Part shown: positions 1 to 6,640 of the stretch, in pieces
Layout of the letters: every line of letters begins with the position of its first letter
Position numbering within the stretch: position 1 is the stretch's first letter
Made by a program: the position numbers and the translations under genes
Assembly: GCA_017385345.1 (NCBI GenBank)
Contig: JAFNRY010000196.1
Location: forward strand, 1 to 9,693
Direction: 5' to 3'
From: Kiritimatiellia bacterium
GTDB lineage: Bacteria > Verrucomicrobiota > Kiritimatiellia > RFP12 > UBA1067
Length of the DNA: 9,693 nt
Notes under the pieces: model-generated
The model's input: only the letters and a program-made list of their open reading frames with translations
Told to the model about the DNA's origin: nothing
Database searches by the model: none

Positions 1-252
1 GCCGTCGGCCTGCACCTCTGCGCGATATGGACCGCCAAACTTTCGTTCGACGAGAACGGCTTCGTCGCCAAAGGGGAAAAACGATCATGGAGCGACATTG
101 AAGCGATAGACGACAGCTTGTGGGACAAAAAAACGATTTTCACCATATCCATCGCCGGAAAAAAGATGAAACTCGACGGCTGGCATCACGACGGCGTAAA
201 AGAGTTCAGAGACAAAGCCAAAGCCGCCAACGCGCCAAAAGAAGGAGTCTGA
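1..252 (+). CDS. C-terminal part of a small PH-like protein (5' end outside window)
   Basis: The frame is open from the first base and ends at TGA 250-252, giving 83 visible residues that begin AVGLHLCAIWTAKLSFDENG. The fragment reads as a strand-rich fold (LSFDENGFVAKGEKRSWSDI, then IFTISIAGKKMKLDGW) followed by a short helix, KEFRDKAKAA. The 'WSDIEAID...W..K' pattern followed by a short beta stretch and a 'LD.W..DGV.EF' ending resembles small bacterial PH-like domains found next to membrane segments, but that is a loose visual match and no catalytic motif is visible. Its stop lies one base before the start of the secreted DUF1080 gene, and that gene's Shine-Dalgarno sequence sits inside the last codons here, so the two are probably cotranscribed and coupled. 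Function is unknown. The coding call is secure because of codon use and tight packing; the family guess is weak. Confidence 0.75.
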   Translation, partial: AVGLHLCAIWTAKLSFDENGFVAKGEKRSWSDIEAIDDSLWDKKTIFTISIAGKKMKLDGWHHDGVKEFRDKAKAANAPKEGV

Positions 253-253
253 C

Positions 254-1435
254 ATGAAAAAGACGGCATATGCGCTGGCAACAGCGGCGGCGGCCGCCGC
301 CGTGCAGGCGTTCGCCGACCCGTTCGGGGCGCCGCCCGACGCGAAGCATGCGTGGGCCGTGCACGACGACAACAGGCCCGGAGTCGTCAAAATAACAGCC
401 GAGGAAGGCATGGCGCCTTCCGACGCCATCGTACTGTTCGACGGAACGGCCTCGTCGATCGAAAAAAACTGGTGCGACGGAAACGGAAAGCCGACCAAAT
501 GGACGGTTGACGACAACGGCGATCTGATATCCGTGCGCGGAGCCGGGTTCATATGCACCAAAAAGAAGTTCGCCGACTGCCAGCTGCACGTAGAATGGGC
601 CGCTCCAGCCGAAGTTCGCGGAACGGGGCAGGGGCGCGGCAATTCAGGCGTGTTCCTGCCCGGCGAATTCGAGATACAAGTGCTCGATTCGTACGAAACC
701 GACCCGTCCAAGACCCCCAACCCCAATCCGAACTACAGCGACGGCCAGGCCGGAGCCGCGTACGGACAGAACCCGCCTCTTGTCAATCCATGCCGCGCGC
801 CGGGCAAGTTCAACACGTTCGACATAGTGTTCCATTCGCCCGTCGCCGACAAAACCGGAAAAATCCTGAGCCCGGCAACCGCAACCGTCTTCTTCAACGG
901 CGTGCTCGTTCAGGACGCCTGGCGCTTCGACGGGCCCACGGTCTGGCGCAATCGCGCCAGCTATCCGGAAAAGCCGGGTTTGTTCCCCTACGGGCCGATA
1001 ATGCTCCAGGACCACGGGAATCCCGTTCACTACCGCAACATATGGATACGCGAACTTGCGCCGCAGGGATCGAACGCCGTCCACGGCGACTATTACGCAA
1101 AAGAAGAAGCCGTGATGGAACAGCGCGCGAAAACGGCGGCGGAACTCGACGAACGGTTTGAATCCGAATGGGGGAAAACACGCAGCGGGCGCAAGGCTGT
1201 CGAAGCCTGGCGCATCGTCTCATATGCTCCATCGCCGGAACGGCAGGCCCGCTGCGCCGCAGCCGACGCCGCCCTGCTCGCGGATCTCGACACCGTGAAC
1301 AGCCGCGATGAAGTCTATAAAATCTGCGGAACTTCGTACGGCGACCTGAACGGCTGGTATTCGAAGCTCGACAAACTCGGCATCTTCGGCGCTGCGGGCA
1401 ACCGCGTGCTCGACAAACTGCGGTCTCTGAAATGA
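254..1435 (+). CDS. Secreted DUF1080 (3-keto-disaccharide hydrolase family) protein
   Basis: This 393-residue protein has a clear Sec signal peptide: MKK, a hydrophobic Ala-rich core, and a probable cut after Ala21 (AFA|DPF). The DUF1080 fold spans about residues 57-268. Its visible landmarks are 'IVLFDGT' (59-65), 'GNSGVFLPGEFEIQVLDSY' (129-147) and the closing 'PIMLQDHGNPVHYRNIWIRE' (248-267). The family has a concanavalin-like beta-sandwich, and some members hydrolyse 3-keto-glycosides after sugar oxidation; substrate cannot be read here. Residues about 284-393 form a helical, charged C-terminal extension that I do not recognise. The start is supported by AAGGAG at 242-247 and by the upstream stop one base before it. 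The last bases overlap nadA as ATGA. The protein should act in the periplasm or outside the cell, probably in glycan breakdown. Family assignment is firm; activity is inferred. Confidence 0.88.
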   Translation: MKKTAYALATAAAAAAVQAFADPFGAPPDAKHAWAVHDDNRPGVVKITAEEGMAPSDAIVLFDGTASSIEKNWCDGNGKPTKWTVDDNGDLISVRGAGFICTKKKFADCQLHVEWAAPAEVRGTGQGRGNSGVFLPGEFEIQVLDSYETDPSKTPNPNPNYSDGQAGAAYGQNPPLVNPCRAPGKFNTFDIVFHSPVADKTGKILSPATATVFFNGVLVQDAWRFDGPTVWRNRASYPEKPGLFPYGPIMLQDHGNPVHYRNIWIRELAPQGSNAVHGDYYAKEEAVMEQRAKTAAELDERFESEWGKTRSGRKAVEAWRIVSYAPSPERQARCAAADAALLADLDTVNSRDEVYKICGTSYGDLNGWYSKLDKLGIFGAAGNRVLDKLRSLK

Positions 1436-2337
1436 ACGGGAACACGGCCGCGGAGACAATCCGCCTGAAAAAAGAGCGAAACGCGGTAATCCTCGCCCAC
1501 AATTACACGCGCGGCGAAGTCCAGGATCTCGCCGATTTCACCGGCGACTCGCTGGAACTTGCAAGACTCGCGGCCAGGACCGAAGCGCAGACCATCGTTT
1601 TCTGCGGCGTCTGGTTCATGGCGGAAACGGCCGCGATTCTCAATCCCGGCAAAACCGTGCTCGCCCCAGTGCCTTCCGCCGGCTGCCCCATGGCGGACAT
1701 GATCGACGCCGCCAGGCTCAAAGCCTTCAAGGCGGAGCACCCGGGCGCGACGACCGTATGCTACGTCAATTCCACCGCCGAAGTAAAAGCGGAATGCGAC
1801 ATATGCGTCACGAGCGGAAACGCCGAAAAAGTCATGGCGACCATTCCGCGCGACCGCGAAATCATATTCGTGCCCGACAGGCATCTCGGTTCGCATGTAT
1901 CTTCGCTCGAGGGGCGCAAGTACCATCTCTGGCCGGGCTACTGCCCGACGCACGCGCGTTTGACCGAAAAAGCAGTACTGGACGCCAAAGCCGCGCACCC
2001 GGGCGCCCCGCTGCTCGTGCATCCCGAATGCGCGGGAGGAGTGCGCGCGCTCGCCGACGAATGCCTTTCCACCGGCGGCATGTGCCGCTACGCCAGAGAA
2101 AGCGCGGCGAAAACGATTCTCGTCGGCACCGAAACCGGGATTCTCCACCGTCTGCGCTCCGAAAACCCGGACAAGACGTTCATCCCCGTATCGGAAGCGC
2201 TCGTCTGCCCCAACATGAAAAAAACGACCGCGCAGGACGTATTGGAGTCTCTCGCGGAAATGAAAACGCGCGTCGAAATCGACGAGCGCACGGCAGCCCG
2301 CGCGCGGCGCGCCATCGAAGCAATGCTCGCCGTCTGA
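1432..2337 (+). CDS. nadA: Quinolinate synthase NadA
   Basis: NadA condenses iminoaspartate with dihydroxyacetone phosphate to quinolinate in de novo NAD synthesis, using a [4Fe-4S] cluster in the cytoplasm. The 301-residue protein has the usual three-fold repeated layout. The N-terminal 'ILAHNYTRGEVQDLADFTGD' carries the substrate-binding His23 and Tyr25. The three cluster cysteines fit Cys85 (SAGCPMADM), Cys171 (WPGYCPTH) and Cys259 (ALVCPNMKKTT). 'YVNSTAEVKAECDICVTSGN' (111-130), the active-site 'HPE' (197-199) and 'VGTETGILHRL' (231-241) are all present. The length fits the short cluster-only form known from Thermotoga and Pyrococcus. The ATG overlaps the upstream stop (ATGA) and has no strong Shine-Dalgarno sequence, so translation is probably coupled to the DUF1080 gene. 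No nadB or nadC is in the window. The enzyme looks intact. Confidence 0.96.
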   Translation: MNGNTAAETIRLKKERNAVILAHNYTRGEVQDLADFTGDSLELARLAARTEAQTIVFCGVWFMAETAAILNPGKTVLAPVPSAGCPMADMIDAARLKAFKAEHPGATTVCYVNSTAEVKAECDICVTSGNAEKVMATIPRDREIIFVPDRHLGSHVSSLEGRKYHLWPGYCPTHARLTEKAVLDAKAAHPGAPLLVHPECAGGVRALADECLSTGGMCRYARESAAKTILVGTETGILHRLRSENPDKTFIPVSEALVCPNMKKTTAQDVLESLAEMKTRVEIDERTAARARRAIEAMLAV

Positions 2338-2357
2338 CGCGCCAGCACGCCGGACGG
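2330..2357. terminator. Hairpin between convergent nadA and fadL-like genes
   Basis: A 7-bp stem (ccgtctg 2330-2336 with cggacgg 2351-2357, one G-U pair) continues into an inner gcg/cgc stem (2339-2341 with 2348-2350) around the loop ccagca. It overlaps the nadA stop and ends 2 nt before the stop of the opposite gene (2360-2362), where a bidirectional terminator would sit. There is no T-run on either side, so it is not a classical intrinsic terminator; Rho or simple convergence may do the work. Confidence 0.35.
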
Positions 2358-2359
2358 AG

Positions 2360-3667
2360 TCAGAACCTGTACGTCAAACCGACCGAAACGCAGTGGCACA
2401 ACGCATGATGCGTATGCATCTTGTGGACTTCGCCGGTGTAGCGATGGTATTCGGCCGGTATATACTGCGACTTTGACTCCTGGATGATTATGCCGTATGT
2501 AAAAGCGATTTCCCAGGCCTGCGAATCGCTCGTCCACACTATGCCGGACGTAATCACGTGCCTGTCGCCCACCGGCAGCATGGAGTGCGCGTAGCCGACA
2601 TTATTGCGGCATGGATCCCAATCGTAGACATAGCCGCCGGCCACGGTCCAATTGTCGAGAAAATCATAACCCATGCCGAATCCGGCGCGATATGTGTTGC
2701 GCCAATCCATTTTCATCTCGTTGCGCTCGACCTCGCGCGAAACCGGATTCCAGACGTCGAAGCGGAGCGAACTCATCTTCGACCACTCGACCCAGCTGAG
2801 CGACGCGCCAAGATGAAAATCCTCGATCCAAAGCGCGTCGTCCCAGTTGAAGCCGGCGGTTATTTGCGCCGGCAATTGAATCGTCTCCTTCACGGAATTG
2901 ACGTGATGCCCCGTGTCTCCGCCAGTCCAGCGGGCATGTCCCTCGAGATCGGTCTTGACGCGCGAACGGTACATCGCGCCGAGTGAAAATCCATCGGTCA
3001 CGCGGTAGCGTGTGCCGGCGGACATTCCGATGCCGACATCGTCTTCGTTGTCCGCCTGGATTTTCAGTTTGTTCCTGCCTCTCGCCGGCGCATGCATCGT
3101 ACCGTACGACTGCGCCATGTACATCTGATCCACATAGGAGAAGTCTTTGACCATGCGCGTTTCGAAATTGACGTACGAGAATCGCGGGCCTATGCCGAAC
3201 GACCATCCTTCGAGAATTTCGCGCGAAACAACGGCCTGCATGGTATATCCTTCGAGCATCGTCTCGTACGAATCGTGCTTGAGCTCCCAATGGCTGTTGT
3301 ACTTGCTCGCCAGGCCGAAATCGCCGAACGCTCCGAGCCCCAGACGGAATCCGAGCGGCAACTCCTGCACCGCGAACAGATTCGGATAGGCGAGAAAACC
3401 GGAGTTCATGCGCGTATCGTGTCTCTGGTCGATCCTGGCGTCGGCGCGCGGATTGAGCATCGTGATGCCGGCGGTGAGAACCGTGCCCGTGAGTGAATCA
3501 AGGGCGCCGGGATTGTAATAGACGGCGGAGGCATTGCGTGGATTTCCATAGACGTGGCCGCCCATGGCTGTCGATGCGGCATCCATTTCATACAGACCGA
3601 ATCCGGCCGCAACCGCGGCGGCCGCGAAAAGCGCGGCTGCGCCGCACACTGTCGCTCTTGCCTTCAT
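2360..3667 (-). CDS. FadL/OmpP1/TodX-family outer membrane transport protein
   Basis: FadL-type proteins are 14-stranded outer-membrane barrels with an N-terminal plug that let hydrophobic molecules such as fatty acids or aromatics enter. This 435-residue protein has a signal peptide with probable cleavage after AVAA (about residue 20), so the mature protein begins GFGLYEMDA, the typical FadL/TodX start. The plug motif 'NASAVYYNPGALDSLTG' (about 44-60) follows. The C-terminal half shows the family signature: 'DWRNTYRAGFGMGYDF', 'DNWTVAGGYVYDWDPC' and 'LPVGDRHVITSGIVW'. The chain ends 'SVGLTYRF' with the terminal Phe expected for barrel insertion. A strong AGGAGGA (3675-3681) lies 7 nt before the ATG. 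It is 42 nt downstream of the manA-like gene with no terminator seen, so it is probably the last gene of the gpmI operon. Unusual is a His/Cys-rich stretch near the C-terminus (HKMHTHHALCHC). The transported compound is unknown. Confidence 0.9.
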   Translation of the reverse strand: MKARATVCGAAALFAAAAVAAGFGLYEMDAASTAMGGHVYGNPRNASAVYYNPGALDSLTGTVLTAGITMLNPRADARIDQRHDTRMNSGFLAYPNLFAVQELPLGFRLGLGAFGDFGLASKYNSHWELKHDSYETMLEGYTMQAVVSREILEGWSFGIGPRFSYVNFETRMVKDFSYVDQMYMAQSYGTMHAPARGRNKLKIQADNEDDVGIGMSAGTRYRVTDGFSLGAMYRSRVKTDLEGHARWTGGDTGHHVNSVKETIQLPAQITAGFNWDDALWIEDFHLGASLSWVEWSKMSSLRFDVWNPVSREVERNEMKMDWRNTYRAGFGMGYDFLDNWTVAGGYVYDWDPCRNNVGYAHSMLPVGDRHVITSGIVWTSDSQAWEIAFTYGIIIQESKSQYIPAEYHRYTGEVHKMHTHHALCHCVSVGLTYRF

Positions 3668-3709
3668 CGTCCAGTCCTCCTCTCCGTTTTTTGATTTCGT
3701 TCGGCGGCG

Positions 3710-4405
3710 TCAAACCTTCGCCCCGGCCATGAAATACCTGCCTGGAGCGACAGCCGCCCTTTCGCCAGGGGCGAGCAGGAACGACTTGCGCGCCGCCGCG
3801 TCGAAAACCAGCGCCGCCTTTTCCCGCGGAGCCTCGAGCGCCCCGCCTGCGACAACGTCTTTCTGCGCGAAAGAGAACCACGGCGTTTCAAGATCGCGCA
3901 CCGGCGAAGGCGGAGGCAGCGTCGCGTCGAGCGAAGCCATCGACTCTTCTATGTGAAGACGGCGCGGCCGGCCTTGCGCATCGACGGAACCCCAATCGTA
4001 CAGCCTGTATGTCGTGTCCGAATCCTGCTGGACTTCGAAAAACCTGACGCCCTGCGCCGCATGCACGAGTCCGGCCGGTATGAAGTAGGTTTCGTATTTT
4101 TTCGCCTCGATGCGGACAAGGAGCCTATCGAGCGTGTTTTCGGCTATGGCGCGCCTGATCGCGCCTTCGCCGGTGCCCGGCTTGAAACCGGCGTATAGCG
4201 TCCCCGGCTCGAGTATGCACCACATTTCGTTCTTTTCCCTCCCGCCGAGCGTCCGGGCCGCGGCCGCGCCGGGATGCACCTGCACTGACAAACACCCGCG
4301 CACGTCCAGAGTCTTAACCAGAATCGGAAGCGTCGCGTCGGCCCTTCTCTCGACGCGCTCGCAACCCCAGATTTTCGGATCGTCTTCGGGAGTGCAGAAA
4401 ATCAT
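3710..4405 (-). CDS. Compact class I mannose-6-phosphate isomerase-like protein
   Basis: Class I mannose-6-phosphate isomerases are zinc enzymes that interconvert mannose-6-phosphate and fructose-6-phosphate in the cytoplasm. This 231-residue cupin protein keeps the core motifs: 'KIWG' (11-14), 'LSVQVHP' with candidate zinc ligands Gln42 and His44, 'REKNEMWCIL' with Glu60, 'IPAGLVHAAQG' with His115, and 'QQDSDTTYRLYDWG' with the catalytic-type Arg134. It is clearly shorter than the usual 300-plus residues: the family's N-terminal segment between KIWG and the 'LVKTLD' strand is reduced to about 15 residues, and the insert domain is missing. The ATG overlaps the trxA stop as ATGA, and GGAGG (4413-4417) is 7 nt upstream, so the start is well fixed and the gene is not simply misread. 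It may act on mannose-6-phosphate or a related sugar phosphate. Family is firm; exact substrate is inferred. Confidence 0.85.
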   Translation of the reverse strand: MIFCTPEDDPKIWGCERVERRADATLPILVKTLDVRGCLSVQVHPGAAAARTLGGREKNEMWCILEPGTLYAGFKPGTGEGAIRRAIAENTLDRLLVRIEAKKYETYFIPAGLVHAAQGVRFFEVQQDSDTTYRLYDWGSVDAQGRPRRLHIEESMASLDATLPPPSPVRDLETPWFSFAQKDVVAGGALEAPREKAALVFDAAARKSFLLAPGERAAVAPGRYFMAGAKV

Positions 4406-4701
4406 CGCAAAGCCTCCAGGATTTCGTCCGCCTTGGTAACGCCGTCGAAGGAAGCGGTCATGCGGCCGTCCTTGAATATCCGTAGGGCGGGTATCGACAT
4501 TATCCCGAACTTCTGCGCGAGTTCGGGACAGGAATCAACTTCCACTTTCACAATTGTCGCGTCCGTCGCCGGCTCGACCTGCTTTTCGAGAATCGCGCTC
4601 TGCATCTTGCAAGGGCCGCACCATGTCGCCCAGAAATCGACGAGCGCCTTGCCTTTGGCGATCGCCGCGTCGAAACTCGTACCGTCCGCATCTATTGTCA
4701 T
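4402..4701 (-). CDS. trxA: Thioredoxin
   Basis: A 99-residue cytoplasmic thioredoxin that reduces protein disulfides and is itself reduced by thioredoxin reductase. The active site 'FWATWCGPCKM' holds Cys28 and Cys31, and the cis-proline loop is 'SIPALRIFKDG' (Pro71). The usual beta strand 'VKVEVDSCPELAQKFGI' is present and the fold looks complete. I chose the ATG at 4701 because it overlaps the trxB stop (ATGA), has GGGAG (4710-4714) 8 nt upstream, and gives the normal spacing before the first conserved Phe. An in-frame ATG at 4722 would add MVKGEID but has no ribosome site. The gene sits directly after its reductase, supporting a matched TrxB-TrxA pair, and the next gene (manA-like) overlaps its stop. 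Confidence 0.96.
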   Translation of the reverse strand: MTIDADGTSFDAAIAKGKALVDFWATWCGPCKMQSAILEKQVEPATDATIVKVEVDSCPELAQKFGIMSIPALRIFKDGRMTASFDGVTKADEILEALR

Positions 4702-5639
4702 GTCGATTTCTCCCTTAACCATGAAATTGCGTCCATGGCCGCCGCCGCGCCGGCGCCCGCCGCCACTACCGCCTGCCTGTAACGCGGATCCGCGCAATCG
4801 CCTGCCGCGAACACGCCCGGCTCCGACGTATTCGTCCCCCCGGGGCCGGTTTTTACATATCCTGCGGCGTCCAGCTCGAGCGAACCCGCGAGAAAGGCCG
4901 TCTGCGGCTCGTGCCCGATTGCGACAAAGGCTCCGTCGACACGAAGCGACGACTCCTCGGAACTTCCGTCCGGCAAACGGCGCACGATGGTCAACGAACG
5001 CAGTTTCGAACCGTCGCCGTTGAAAGAAGAAACCGTGGTGTCGAGCGCGAGCGATATGTTCGATGCCGCGCGAACACGGTCCTGCAGCAGCTTCGTTCCG
5101 CGGAACCCGGATCTGCGGTGGACGATTGTCACCTTCCTTGCGACGCCGGCGAGATACAACGCGTCGCCGAGAGCCGTATCGCCGCCGCCTATGACGGCGA
5201 CTTCGGCGCCGCGGAAGAAAGAGCCGTCGCAAGTGGCGCAAACGCTGACCCCCTTGTTCCGATACTCTTTCTCGCCCGGCAGGCCGGTCCATTTCACCGA
5301 CGCTCCAGTGGCGACGATTACCGCTTTGGCGGCAACGTCGCCCATGGTGCAATGCAAAACCTTATCCGTGCCGCCGAAATCGACGCTCTGGACCTCGTCC
5401 ATCTCGAAAGACGCTCCGGCCCGCTCGGCCTGGGCGCGCATGGCGGCCATGAGATCCATCCCGGATACCGGCTCCGCAAATCCGGGATAGTTCTCCACGG
5501 CGATCGTCTGTACGAGCCTCCCTCCGGAAAGCATGCCGTCGAGAACGACGCAGTCGAGCCCGGCTCTGGCGGCGTATATCGCCGCCGTCAAGCCGGCAGG
5601 ACCGCTCCCTATTATCGTGAGGTCTTTTCTTTTCTCCAC
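4698..5639 (-). CDS. trxB: Thioredoxin reductase (NADPH, low-molecular-weight type)
   Basis: This flavoenzyme passes electrons from NADPH through FAD and a Cys pair to thioredoxin. The 313-residue protein has all parts in order: the FAD dinucleotide motif 'IIGSGPAGLTAAIYAARAG' (9-27), the 'VIVATGAS' strand (107-114), the redox centre 'VCATCDGSFF' with Cys134 and Cys137, the NADPH motif 'VIGGGDTALGDALYLA' (149-164), the phosphate-binding 'VHRRSGFRG' (173-181), and the C-terminal FAD motif 'GVFAAGDCADPRYRQ' (275-289). I chose the GTG at 5639 because AAGGAA (5647-5652) lies 7 nt upstream and it gives the normal family length; the frame stays open further upstream but that part is out of frame with the real amidase gene. 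It overlaps the amidase by 28 nt and trxA by 4 nt. The HRRSGFR motif suits NADPH rather than a ferredoxin donor. Confidence 0.96.
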   Translation of the reverse strand: MEKRKDLTIIGSGPAGLTAAIYAARAGLDCVVLDGMLSGGRLVQTIAVENYPGFAEPVSGMDLMAAMRAQAERAGASFEMDEVQSVDFGGTDKVLHCTMGDVAAKAVIVATGASVKWTGLPGEKEYRNKGVSVCATCDGSFFRGAEVAVIGGGDTALGDALYLAGVARKVTIVHRRSGFRGTKLLQDRVRAASNISLALDTTVSSFNGDGSKLRSLTIVRRLPDGSSEESSLRVDGAFVAIGHEPQTAFLAGSLELDAAGYVKTGPGGTNTSEPGVFAAGDCADPRYRQAVVAAGAGAAAAMDAISWLREKST

Positions 5640-6640
5640 ACGTTGGTTCCTTCTTGCACTCTCTTCGGGTCTATTATATTCCCCGGAAGGACTTTTCCGC
5701 GTATGCTGTAATAGGTGTCGGGCGCATTCCATCTGTCTCCGGCAGCCTGCCGGGCCGTGCGCCCCTTTGCAATCGTACCGATAGGAACGTATCCCTGCCG
5801 TCTCAAATCGGCTATGCTCTGCGGCGGACAAGCCATTCTCGACGGCGCGGCGGTCTTTGCGGCTTTGTGTTCCGCCGGTTTCGCCGGCGACGGAGCCGTA
5901 CGGTCGCGGACGCCCGGCGGCGGGCCGCCGGATGGAGCGGCGTTTCCGTACAAAACGTTGTGCAGATGGCGGTCGCCTATGACAAGACGTTTCGCCTTCA
6001 CGTCCGGATCGGTCTTTACGCGCCCCTTCAATCCGAGAGCCTTGCGCACCTCCGCGGTCGCGAACAGCATTCCGCATCTTTTGCGGCCGCGATGCTTTTT
6101 CTTCTGCCACTTGTTGACGTTGCCGTACGCGACCTGGCTGTGCGTGAGCACGTGCGAATCGGGAATCGCGTATTTCTTCTGCAACGCCTTTACGAGGCTT
6201 CCGATCGCCTCGAGCTGCACGCGCCCCATCGGCTTGTCGTGGTAGCCCACGCACTCGATGCCGACCGAATACTCGTCGACGTCTTCCTTGCCGTTCCACA
6301 TCGAGGTTCCGGCGTGGAATGCGACGCGCCACACATCAACGATTTTGTATATGGAGCCGTCCTCCGTGACGCAATAATGGCATTCGCCACGGGCGGAAAG
6401 ATGCCTCAGGGACGATTTCGCCGGCGCTTCGGTGGTATGAAGGATGATGTGCGTCGTCTCCGGCCTGACGCGGCGTTCGGGATTGCGCGGACTTCTGTAG
6501 CGCGAAGAAATCTGGAGCGGAGCGCTGGCCGGGCGCAACAGCGGCGAGAAGGCGGCGCCGCGCGCGTCGGAACGCGCATGCGACCCGCACGCGACGCACG
6601 CCGACAGCGCCGCCGCCGCAAGGGCGCGCGCTACACGCAC
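5612..6640 (-). CDS. Exported N-acetylmuramoyl-L-alanine amidase (Amidase_2), candidate lipoprotein
   Basis: Amidase_2 enzymes are zinc hydrolases that cut the bond between muramic acid and the peptide stem of peptidoglycan. In this 342-residue protein the domain spans about 62-200. Zinc ligands appear to be His68 (ILHTTE), His167 (LTHSQVAYG, with the conserved H-S-x-(I/V)-A pattern) and Cys189 (GRKRCG), as in T7 lysozyme where a Cys replaces the Asp of AmpD. Glu129 (SVGIECVGY) fits the catalytic Glu, and 'AFHAG' (His109) is also conserved. The N-terminus VRVARALAAAALSAC has a short hydrophobic stretch and a lipobox-like LSAC (Cys15), so membrane anchoring is possible but the segment is short. 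A Pro/Ala-rich linker (about 235-270) leads to an unrecognised C-terminal segment (271-342). GTG at 6640 is chosen because GGAG (6649-6652) is 8 nt upstream and the stop of gpmI overlaps by 10 nt. Confidence 0.9.
   Translation of the reverse strand: MRVARALAAAALSACVACGSHARSDARGAAFSPLLRPASAPLQISSRYRSPRNPERRVRPETTHIILHTTEAPAKSSLRHLSARGECHYCVTEDGSIYKIVDVWRVAFHAGTSMWNGKEDVDEYSVGIECVGYHDKPMGRVQLEAIGSLVKALQKKYAIPDSHVLTHSQVAYGNVNKWQKKKHRGRKRCGMLFATAEVRKALGLKGRVKTDPDVKAKRLVIGDRHLHNVLYGNAAPSGGPPPGVRDRTAPSPAKPAEHKAAKTAAPSRMACPPQSIADLRRQGYVPIGTIAKGRTARQAAGDRWNAPDTYYSIRGKVLPGNIIDPKRVQEGTNVWRKEKTSR

Noticed and set aside
4702..5352. Upstream in-frame extension of thioredoxin to 5352, and the ATG at 4722.
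   Set aside because: The long form is a shadow of trxB. The ATG at 4722 lacks a ribosome site, while 4701 overlaps the trxB stop and has GGGAG 8 nt upstream.
5640..6332. Upstream in-frame extension of trxB to 6332.
   Set aside because: The added residues are Arg-rich and lie inside the amidase gene. The GTG at 5639 has its own ribosome site and gives the normal TrxB length.
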